This document shows positions 34,508-42,136 of a stretch of 49,098 nucleotides of DNA, piece after piece (positions within the stretch are counted from its first letter, which is position 1; every line of letters starts with the position of its first letter). Made by a program: the position numbers and the translations under genes. The notes beneath the pieces are model-generated. The model worked only from the letters and a program-made list of their open reading frames with translations. It was not told where the DNA came from and did no database searches. The stretch is from NCBI RefSeq assembly GCF_001700315.1, contig NZ_MASJ01000018.1, positions 1-49,098 on the forward strand, given 5' to 3'. The stretch comes from Caryophanon tenue (GTDB taxonomy: Bacteria; Bacillota; Bacilli; Bacillales_A; Planococcaceae).

Positions 34508-34644
34508 CTACAAACACGTTCTATGAAGAAGTATCGCAAAAGCTCGTGTATTATGTTGATTTTTTGTTTTTTTGAAAAAAATGATTTTTCTATTAGTTTA
34601 TTGTGGTAGAATAGCCCTAAGTGAATAACAAGCAGGAAAAAGGT

Positions 34645-34797
34645 TTCGAAAATTTCGAATTAAAAGGGAAATCGGTGCAAATCCGATGCTGTTTCCGCAA
34701 CTGTAACGTGCTGATGAAATGAGAACGATGCCACTGTCGATATCGATGGGAAGGCTCTCAAAGTAAATTGACGCATAAAGCCAGGAGACCTACCTTT
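34645..34797 (+). promoter_or_regulatory. Cobalamin riboswitch 4 (large SLH protein)
   Basis: Blocks: AAAAGGGAAATCGGTGCAAA, TCCGATGCTG, TTTCCGCAACTGTAACG, GCCACTG, GATGGGAAGG and the B12 box AAGCCAGGAGACCTACC. A CTCTTCGGAATAAAGAG hairpin follows, identical to that after riboswitch 1; the two leaders are also alike over their variable arms, so they are recent duplicates. A -10-like TAGAAT lies just upstream (near 34608). Positions 34508-34644 hold nothing else. Confidence 0.95.
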
Positions 34798-34892
34798 TTC
34801 TGATCGTATTAACCCTCTTCGGAATAAAGAGTGTATATGGCAAACCATCATAATGAACGGCATTTTTGTGCCTATTTATATTTGCTAATATC

Positions 34893-34924
34893 CACCATTC
34901 CCTTTTTGGGTATGGTGTTTTTTT
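34893..34924 (+). terminator. Riboswitch 4 expression-platform terminator
   Basis: CACCATTCCC / GGGTATGGTG with a T-rich loop and seven T, between riboswitch 4 and the GTG start at 34976. Confidence 0.9.
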
Positions 34925-34975
34925 ATTTCTTTAGGGCTTTCACTAAACATGCAATATATTTTAGGAGGAAGAACA

Positions 34976-37900
34976 GTGAAGAAACGAAATGTATGGAGAA
35001 GTTTTTCAACAGCCTCGATTATGGCAGTAGCTGTCACAGCAGCGAGCGCACCAACAGCGAGCGCAGAAGAAACAGTCGCAACAGCAGATTATTTGGAAAC
35101 ATATTATCAGGAATTTAGCTTCATTACAAATGACGGCACACCGGTAACCGTTACATATGATGCAGAAACAAATACATATATCGGTAACGTCCCATTAAAT
35201 ACAACAGCGGTAACGTTTAATTTACCGTTAAAGGACGGTTATACGAGCACAACATCAGCAACGTATAAATTAACCTTCACAACGACAGCTGTATCGTATT
35301 ATTCAGAAAACGTAAAAGGTCGCAATATCGAAATTAAAGATGCGGATAAAAATGTCGTAGCGAACTTCCGCGTTGAGCTAACTCGTCCAGCTGAGCCACA
35401 AACAGTCGAAACGAGCAGTGAGTTACTATCATCATCTATTACGTTTTACAATGGACGTAACGCTTCTGTATCGAATCCAAGATTTTACGTCGAAGAAGAA
35501 GGTGAGTTAAAGGTTGTTTCAACAAACAATCAATTGAAAGATGAAAACATCGAAAAATACGACCATTTTATTGTGAAACCGTTATTAGAAACGAATACGC
35601 AAAACATCGAAACGATTACATTAGCACCTGTAGCGAAATACTTTGATGCAAATAATCCAGATGGCGCACAATATACGTACCGCGTAAATGGTGAGATTGT
35701 CGATTCATTAACGAAAATTCCACATACGGGCTATGAATATGAGCCTGGTAAGCTTGGAACGAAAATTGAAGTGACAGTAACACCAGGAAAAACAGCACCT
35801 GAAGGCTCAAAAGCGAAAACATACACATTCATCGTGCCAAAAGAAAAGAGTACAGAAACAACTCTAACAGGTTTTACAATTGGTTCAGCAAACAACCACC
35901 AATTTTTAGCAGCAATCGGTGAAGGAAAGCTAACGCAAAAAACAGAGGCAGCAAAAACAGGTTTCAATAAAGGTGTAAGCGAATATGAAACGATTATGAA
36001 CTATAATGTCGATAATATTTTAGTGAAAACGACAGCAGAAGGACCATATACAACATTCGTTTACAACATAAATGGTGAGGAAGTTCGGACAACGGACAAA
36101 CAAAAAATTGTTCCGTTAAAGGTCGGAAAAAACATTGTTACCGTACAAGCGGTGCCTGAAAATGGCGACGCAACGAACTCACCTGTCTACACGTTACATG
36201 CTGAGCGTAAAGAAAACTACAATATCGCATCGATTAAATCCGATGAAATTCGCATCTCTGGTAAGCTACGCCCAACATTAACAACGCTTGCAGGCATTAT
36301 CGAGGAAGGTATTGAGAAGTACACAATCGACTTAGCAGCAGAGGACGCAACAAAAACGATTACGATTCAACAAAACGGCGCTGTAATTGCAGAAGGAAAA
36401 GGCTCCGTAAAGGCGACGCTTGATGCATCAAACATTCTCATCGAAGGCACGAAAAACATTTCACAAAACCCTGTGACGATTGTGATTAGTGACGAAAATG
36501 ATTCGATTACATACACACTCGATACGTGGAAGCGTAATCCTGATGCACCGAGCCGTACGTACGCTGTATTACCGGCACCCGGTCAGTTCGTTAACGAGCA
36601 TGCCCAAACAGTAACAGGCTCACTCGGTAGCTTCGGCTGGGGCGATGGCTGGGATACAGCACTGTATTCAACATCAGCAAGCCTTTCAGATGAAGCGAGC
36701 GGAAAACCAGGCTTATCACTTGGTGGCTTCGGTGGCTTCGTCACGTATCAATTTGACAATCCTGTAAAAAATGACCCCGCTCACCCGTACGGCGCAGACT
36801 TTATCGTCAACGGTAACGGCTTCTCAGGTAACGAAGAGCCAGGTGGTGTCATGGTCGCACAAGATAAAGACAAAGATGGCAAGCCAGACAAAGACGCAGA
36901 CGGCAACGAAATTTGGTACGAACTGGCAGGTAGTGAACATTACGAGGACACGACACTGTGGGACTACTCGATTACGTACAAAAATATAATCGAAAACTTT
37001 ACACCAAACTTTGCACAAAATGTACCATGGGTAGATAGTTTAGGGCGCACTGGTGAAATTTTAGCGAATGGCTACCACTCACAAATTTACTTCCCAATGC
37101 CAGAAAATTATCAATTTGAAGGCAATGCAGCAAACGATATGATGGGTGACGAAATTACGTTTAACGGCACGAATATTCAAACGTTAAAATCATCATTTGG
37201 CTACGCAGACGTATCGCCGAACAACAAAGGCATTACAACAGCAGAAAACCCATACACGCATAAGCATGGTGGCGGCGGCTTCATGGATATCGCATGGGCA
37301 GTCGATAAGGACGGCAAGCCTGTTCAATTAGATGAAGTAAGCTTTGTCAAAATTTACACGAATCAACAAACAGATGGCGGCGCGGTTGGTGAAAAATCAC
37401 CTGAAATTTTAGGCATGTTACGTGTAAACGACCCTGAAAAATCAGATGGTAAAACAGCGACACCGATAATTACAGTGAACGACGCAGCGATAACACTTGG
37501 CACAGAGGATGACTTCACACCCGTTGTTGTAGAATCATTACAAAATGTGAAAATCGACGTAGCAAGCGGCGCAGACAACATTTTCATTAACAACCAAAAA
37601 GTCGCAACACGTACGTACGAAGTGGCACCAGAAAAGGGCATCGTGCGCGTTATTACACAAACTGGCGACTTACAACCAACGATTCATACGTTAAAGCTTG
37701 TGGAAAAAGCAGTGCAGGACACAATTGATGCGATTGCTGCGTTACCAGCAGAGCTAACACTTGAACACGTAGAAGCGGTTACAGTAGCACAAGCCCAATA
37801 CGACGCATTAACAGAGGCTCAACAAGCACTGATTACGAATAAAGACGTACTCGCTGCAGCACAAGCAACAGTTGTGGCACTTGAAGCAGAAAAAGCAACA

Positions 37901-39967
37901 AACGAAGCCGCAGCAAAAGCAGTAGAAGAAGCGATTAACGCTTTACCAGAAACACTTACACTTGAGCATGCAGCAGCGGTTGAAGCGGCATCTGTTCAAT
38001 ACGAACAATTAACAGATCGTCAAAAAGAACTTGTGCCAAATACAGCCGTATTAAATCATGCGAACGAAACGATTGCCGCGCTACAAGCAGAAAAAACTGC
38101 AAATGAAGCTGCCGCAAAAGCGGTAGAAGACATGATTACAGCTTTACCAGAAACGATTACGCTTGCAGCAGAAGACGATGTACAAGCCGCCTTTATTGCA
38201 TATGAACTATTAACAGACGTGCAAAAAGCGCTTGTTCCGAATCAAAACGTGTTAGACAATGCGAAACAAAGTATTGCCGATTTACAAACTGAAGCAGACA
38301 AGCAAGCGGCGATTCAAAAAGAAAATGAAGCCTTTGCAAAAGCCGTGGAAGAAGCGATTAACGCTTTACCAGAAACACTAACACTTGAACATGCTGTAGC
38401 GGTTCAAGAAACGACATCGAAATACAATTCATTAACAGAAACACAACAGGCACTTGTTCCGAATCAAGACGTGTTAAACAAAGCGCAAGAAACGATTCAA
38501 GCACTGCAAGCAGAAAAGGAAGCGGACGAGGCTGCTGCAAAGGCTGTCGCTAATGAGATTACAGCTTTACCTGCCCTGCTTACGTTAAACGCAAAAGACG
38601 CCGTACAAAATGTAAAAGCGAAGTTTGATTTGTTAACAGCAGCACAACAGGCGCTTGTTTCAAATAAAGAAGTGTTAGATAAAGCACTACAAGCAATCGC
38701 GTACTTACAAGCAGAAGCAGATCAGCAAGCGGCAATTGAAAAAGAAAATGAAGCTGCCGCAAAAGCGGTGCAAGAAGCGATTAACGCTTTACCAGAAACA
38801 CTTACACTTGCGCATGCAGAAACGGTGCAAGACGTAGCGACGAAATATGATAGCTTAACAGAAGTACAGCAAGCATTAGTCACGAATAAAGACGTGCTAG
38901 ACGCAGCGAAAAAGGAAATTGCTCGCTTACAACAACAAAGCTCAAACTCAGGTGGCGGTTCGTATTATCCAACACAGCCTTCTCAGCCAACAACACCTGA
39001 AGTAACTGAACCTGAAGTTCCAGAAGTAACAACACCTGAAACGACAGAGCCTGAAGCGCCTGAGGAAACAACACCTGAGCAGCAAGAACAAACTTGGGTT
39101 GTTACAGAAGGCAATATGTCATTCTCATCAGTAGAAAACATTGTACTGACATTCACACATGCAGTTCCAGGTACAGTAGCAAACTTACACGTAGTAGAGG
39201 ATCATGTACAATTAACATTCGCAAAAGATGATGAAGCCGTAATCTTATCTGATTATGTCGAAGTTGTGATTCCACAAGACGTGCTATCACCAAAAGAAGG
39301 CGTGCTCGTACAGCGTTTAGCGGACGGTAGTGTTGTTGCTGTACCACATCACATTGGTGACAACGGTGAGTTTGTTGCACAGCTACGTTCATCAGGCGAG
39401 GTGTTTGTCCAAAACAACAAAAAAACGTTTAGCGATATCTCACAGGACGGTCATAAAGCATACATCGAGGCATTAGCAGAGCGCTTAATTGTCAATGGAA
39501 CGACAGCAAATACGTTCTCACCGAAAGCAACGATGACACGCGGACAATTCGCGGCGATGCTTCAACGTTCATTAGCGCTACCAAAAACATCGGCATCAAC
39601 GTTTAAAGATACAGTAGACAACCAGTTTGCGTACGAGCTTCAAACGCTAGTCGACATCGGTGTTTTAAAAGGAGACGGTGACCTATTACGCCCGAAAGAC
39701 AACATTACACGTAAGCATGCGGCATTAATGATTGCTCGTTTACTGGAGCATTTACAGCTAGAGCTTCCAAACGTATCGGCAGACGATGTCACATTTACAG
39801 ATAAAGCTTCGATTACACCAGATGCATTAGAAGCAGTTGCATTAATGCAAAAGCTCAATATTTTCAGCGGTAAAGAGGACGGACGCTTTGACCCGAATGC
39901 ATCACTAACGCGCTCACAAATGGCAAAAGTGCTGTACCAAACATTAACATATGCAAAAATGATGTAA
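34976..39967 (+). CDS. Large SLH-anchored surface protein, B12-riboswitch controlled
   Basis: Start GTG 34976, with AGGAGGA 7 nt upstream; ATG 34949 precedes this RBS. 1663 residues: signal peptide 1-32; beta-sandwich segments (38-520); a distinct domain (about 525-815) with FGGFVTYQFDNPV, DFIVNGNGFSGNEEPGGVM, a DKDKDGKPDKDADGNE calcium-loop-like run and IWYELAGSEHYEDTTLWDY; six three-helix repeats (about 912-1320); a Gly/Ser/Pro/Glu/Thr linker; a beta domain; three SLH domains (about 1485-1663, with MTRGQ, ITRKH, LTRSQ). The central domain recalls surface proteins I associate with Bacteroidetes B12-uptake loci (from memory). Its riboswitch points to cobalamin or cobamide binding at the S-layer. 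Confidence 0.85.
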   Translation: MKKRNVWRSFSTASIMAVAVTAASAPTASAEETVATADYLETYYQEFSFITNDGTPVTVTYDAETNTYIGNVPLNTTAVTFNLPLKDGYTSTTSATYKLTFTTTAVSYYSENVKGRNIEIKDADKNVVANFRVELTRPAEPQTVETSSELLSSSITFYNGRNASVSNPRFYVEEEGELKVVSTNNQLKDENIEKYDHFIVKPLLETNTQNIETITLAPVAKYFDANNPDGAQYTYRVNGEIVDSLTKIPHTGYEYEPGKLGTKIEVTVTPGKTAPEGSKAKTYTFIVPKEKSTETTLTGFTIGSANNHQFLAAIGEGKLTQKTEAAKTGFNKGVSEYETIMNYNVDNILVKTTAEGPYTTFVYNINGEEVRTTDKQKIVPLKVGKNIVTVQAVPENGDATNSPVYTLHAERKENYNIASIKSDEIRISGKLRPTLTTLAGIIEEGIEKYTIDLAAEDATKTITIQQNGAVIAEGKGSVKATLDASNILIEGTKNISQNPVTIVISDENDSITYTLDTWKRNPDAPSRTYAVLPAPGQFVNEHAQTVTGSLGSFGWGDGWDTALYSTSASLSDEASGKPGLSLGGFGGFVTYQFDNPVKNDPAHPYGADFIVNGNGFSGNEEPGGVMVAQDKDKDGKPDKDADGNEIWYELAGSEHYEDTTLWDYSITYKNIIENFTPNFAQNVPWVDSLGRTGEILANGYHSQIYFPMPENYQFEGNAANDMMGDEITFNGTNIQTLKSSFGYADVSPNNKGITTAENPYTHKHGGGGFMDIAWAVDKDGKPVQLDEVSFVKIYTNQQTDGGAVGEKSPEILGMLRVNDPEKSDGKTATPIITVNDAAITLGTEDDFTPVVVESLQNVKIDVASGADNIFINNQKVATRTYEVAPEKGIVRVITQTGDLQPTIHTLKLVEKAVQDTIDAIAALPAELTLEHVEAVTVAQAQYDALTEAQQALITNKDVLAAAQATVVALEAEKATNEAAAKAVEEAINALPETLTLEHAAAVEAASVQYEQLTDRQKELVPNTAVLNHANETIAALQAEKTANEAAAKAVEDMITALPETITLAAEDDVQAAFIAYELLTDVQKALVPNQNVLDNAKQSIADLQTEADKQAAIQKENEAFAKAVEEAINALPETLTLEHAVAVQETTSKYNSLTETQQALVPNQDVLNKAQETIQALQAEKEADEAAAKAVANEITALPALLTLNAKDAVQNVKAKFDLLTAAQQALVSNKEVLDKALQAIAYLQAEADQQAAIEKENEAAAKAVQEAINALPETLTLAHAETVQDVATKYDSLTEVQQALVTNKDVLDAAKKEIARLQQQSSNSGGGSYYPTQPSQPTTPEVTEPEVPEVTTPETTEPEAPEETTPEQQEQTWVVTEGNMSFSSVENIVLTFTHAVPGTVANLHVVEDHVQLTFAKDDEAVILSDYVEVVIPQDVLSPKEGVLVQRLADGSVVAVPHHIGDNGEFVAQLRSSGEVFVQNNKKTFSDISQDGHKAYIEALAERLIVNGTTANTFSPKATMTRGQFAAMLQRSLALPKTSASTFKDTVDNQFAYELQTLVDIGVLKGDGDLLRPKDNITRKHAALMIARLLEHLQLELPNVSADDVTFTDKASITPDALEAVALMQKLNIFSGKEDGRFDPNASLTRSQMAKVLYQTLTYAKMM

Positions 39968-39974
39968 TACATGT

Positions 39975-40009
39975 GCTATGCGAAAAATTTATTTTTCGCA
40001 TAGCTTTTT
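39975..40009 (+). terminator. Terminator of the large SLH gene
   Basis: GCTATGCGAAAAA / TTTTTCGCATAGC (13 bp, 4-nt loop) plus five T, 7 nt after the stop codon. Confidence 0.93.
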
Positions 40010-40128
40010 CTGTAAATATATGAAGGACTATGTATGTTGATTCGCCACAGCGTATTTTGCGGCTAAGAACACTAAACTTTCTTCTATTAAAATGGAGAAT
40101 CAACACATGTAATAAAGGAGGAAACACA

Positions 40129-41769
40129 TTGAAGAAAATTACACTATGTATCGCATTTATCATAAGCATGCTCTTCCAGCTACCCGCATTCGCTACACAA
40201 GAGGACATGTCACTTTACGTAAGCGTACAAAACGATATGACAACACGCTCACAGCATATGACGTTTGATGTCATTGCGACAATCGACGACAAAAAGGCAG
40301 CGGATAAAGCGGTGATTGTGACGAATAATGGCAAAAATGTCCCGATCAACTGGAGTGACCCTGCAAAAACGAGCTACACCGTCACACTTGAAGCGGGAAT
40401 AAACGAATTAGTCGTTACAGTACAAAACGGTGAACATACGATGCAAGAAACGAGCTACATCGACTACGAACCAGCCGCAATTGGCGAAATTATTGGGCAT
40501 TATGTGCTTAGCATGGACGTAGCAGTAGCAGGATTAGGTCATTTAGTTGAACCGAAAATTTTACCGATTATTAATGGTGAAAATGCGGCACATCATGTCG
40601 TACGCGCACTGACTGAAGAAAACTTTGCCTTCTATAATACAGGTGATTTAAACAACAATTTTTATTTAGGTACTGTATTTGGTGGCAATTTACAAGAAAA
40701 ACAGGAATATGCGTTCCCAGAGGCAATTGTGGAAGCAGCTATCGAGCATGAATTCGAGCTACGCTATGATTTTGAGGTGGAAAAAGGGCTTGGTGAGTTT
40801 GTATTTAGCGGCGGCTCTGGTTGGATGTATGCTGTGAATAACGTCTTCCCGAACGTCGGCTTTGCAGATTATTACCTGCAAGATGGTGACGTCATGCGCA
40901 TTCAATTCACGCTCAATTTAGGACGTGACCTTGGCGGCGGTGATCCAACGATGGGTATCGGTGACAACTTTTTTAATGTCGTAACGAAGGACGTATTAAC
41001 AGCTGAAGTGGCGCGCATTAATAGCTCCGATATGTCTACAGTGCTCCTAGCACATCACGAACTTAAAGCAGCATATGAACAGGCTTATGATGTGCTGCTA
41101 GATGTAAACCCAATGCAGCACGACATCGATGCTGCGACAAGCGCGCTACAACACGCATATATCAAAACATTACAGCACTTCATCGACAATGATGAGCATC
41201 GACAGTACGTCCAGCATGAAATACAACAGCTAGATGTCACGTTACGTGAACAGTTGACGTCTTTACCACGTTTACATGACGAATCACAGCGTTTTGAGGA
41301 AAACATGGCACAGCTACCAGAAACGATTACGAAAGCAAACTTTCTGCAAGTGCAACAGCTACGTCAGCAGTATGACACGATGCACATAATGGCGCGCGAC
41401 TTTGTTTATGAAAGTACTATACAACGTCTACAAGCAGCAGAGGCTCAGCTTCTGGACGACACGGTAAATAGTAAGCCCTATACAATTTTCCCTGCGATGA
41501 CCATTACAAATCGTCAGCACCCGTTTACGATTACGTTTACGAATGACGTACATACAGAACAGCTAGCAAATCGTTTCATCGTTCGCACGAGCACATATGA
41601 TATCGTACCGACTGTCGCGACAATTATAGATAATACCGTTACAATACGTCCGTTATACACGAGCTATCGTAAAGGCATGACGTATATACTTTCGATTACA
41701 CAGCAAGTACACAATACGCAGCAGCAGCAATTAATCGAGCCAGTCCAAATGACATTTATCGTGAAATAA
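40129..41769 (+). CDS. Secreted DUF4430 protein (transcobalamin beta-like, set 3)
   Basis: Start TTG 40129 (AAAGGAGG 7 nt upstream); ATG 40030 has no RBS. 546 residues: signal peptide 1-24; an Ig-like domain (about 25-115); DUF4430 (about 120-285) with TGDLNNNFYLG, GSGWMYAVNNVFPNVGFADY and FTLNLGRDLGGGD; a helical stretch (about 300-440); a C-terminal Ig-like/Big_5 (SbsA-type) domain (about 445-546) ending EPVQMTFIVK. The same C-terminal domain closes the convergent alpha-barrel protein, suggesting the two work as a pair. It has no riboswitch of its own; it could be read through from the large SLH gene or use a promoter in 40010-40128. Confidence 0.85.
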   Translation: MKKITLCIAFIISMLFQLPAFATQEDMSLYVSVQNDMTTRSQHMTFDVIATIDDKKAADKAVIVTNNGKNVPINWSDPAKTSYTVTLEAGINELVVTVQNGEHTMQETSYIDYEPAAIGEIIGHYVLSMDVAVAGLGHLVEPKILPIINGENAAHHVVRALTEENFAFYNTGDLNNNFYLGTVFGGNLQEKQEYAFPEAIVEAAIEHEFELRYDFEVEKGLGEFVFSGGSGWMYAVNNVFPNVGFADYYLQDGDVMRIQFTLNLGRDLGGGDPTMGIGDNFFNVVTKDVLTAEVARINSSDMSTVLLAHHELKAAYEQAYDVLLDVNPMQHDIDAATSALQHAYIKTLQHFIDNDEHRQYVQHEIQQLDVTLREQLTSLPRLHDESQRFEENMAQLPETITKANFLQVQQLRQQYDTMHIMARDFVYESTIQRLQAAEAQLLDDTVNSKPYTIFPAMTITNRQHPFTITFTNDVHTEQLANRFIVRTSTYDIVPTVATIIDNTVTIRPLYTSYRKGMTYILSITQQVHNTQQQQLIEPVQMTFIVK

Positions 41770-41821
41770 AAACACAAGAAATCGAATGCGTTTAACATGA
41801 AAAGCGCATGACCAACATCAT

Positions 41822-41901
41822 CAGAAAGCAGAAAAGAGATTAAGACAAAACAAAGTGTTAGGAGAAATGACCAGATTTCTCCTAACACTTTTCTGCTTTC
41901 A
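41822..41901. terminator. Bidirectional terminator with nested inverted repeats
   Basis: Inner stem AAAGTGTTAGGAGAAAT / ATTTCTCCTAACACTTT (41852-41891). Outer arms GAAAGCAGAAAAG (from 41824) and CTTTTCTGCTTTC (to 41901) also pair and overlap the base of the inner stem. It serves convergent genes on both sides. Confidence 0.75.
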
Positions 41902-42037
41902 TCGTCGTAAATTTTCGAGCAGGCAATTCTTTCGGTACGGAGGCAAACACGAAGTTTGTCACACGATGTGGCGTTCTTGGCAGATGCTCCCCTGTAGTCT
42001 CTCGCGCGTACTGTTCTGCTAGAAGTCCGCTCTTCAT
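41882..42037 (-). pseudogene. Short ORF of 51 codons, possible gene-end remnant
   Basis: A minus-strand frame opening with MKSGLLAEQYARE and ending FTTMKAEKC. Its stop codon lies inside the terminator stem. No ribosome-binding site is seen before the ATG, and I do not recognise it. The compact, codon-like composition and direct abutment on a terminator suggest the 3' end of a lost gene. The rest of 41770-42136 is empty. Confidence 0.25.
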
Positions 42038-42136
42038 TTAACAACGACGTATCAACTATTTATCATCGAACATCGTTGGGATTGATCTGAATTATCCTTC
42101 TGTCCCAGCTTTATTTGTTATGTCTAAAATTTTTTC

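Noticed and set aside
34949-34975. ATG 34949 as start of the large SLH protein
   Set aside because: The strong AGGAGGA lies after it, correctly spaced for GTG 34976, and the signal peptide then starts with KKR as expected.
37711-38940. Tandem nucleotide similarity as a CRISPR or satellite array
   Set aside because: The repeats are in frame, about 200 nt long, diverged at synonymous sites and encode a helical protein repeat.
40030-40128. ATG 40030 as start of the set-3 DUF4430 protein
   Set aside because: No ribosome-binding site, and AAAGGAGG precedes TTG 40129, from which a normal signal peptide begins.
40010-40128. A sixth cobalamin riboswitch before the set-3 DUF4430 gene
   Set aside because: No GCAACTG or AGGAGACC box is present between the terminator and the TTG start.
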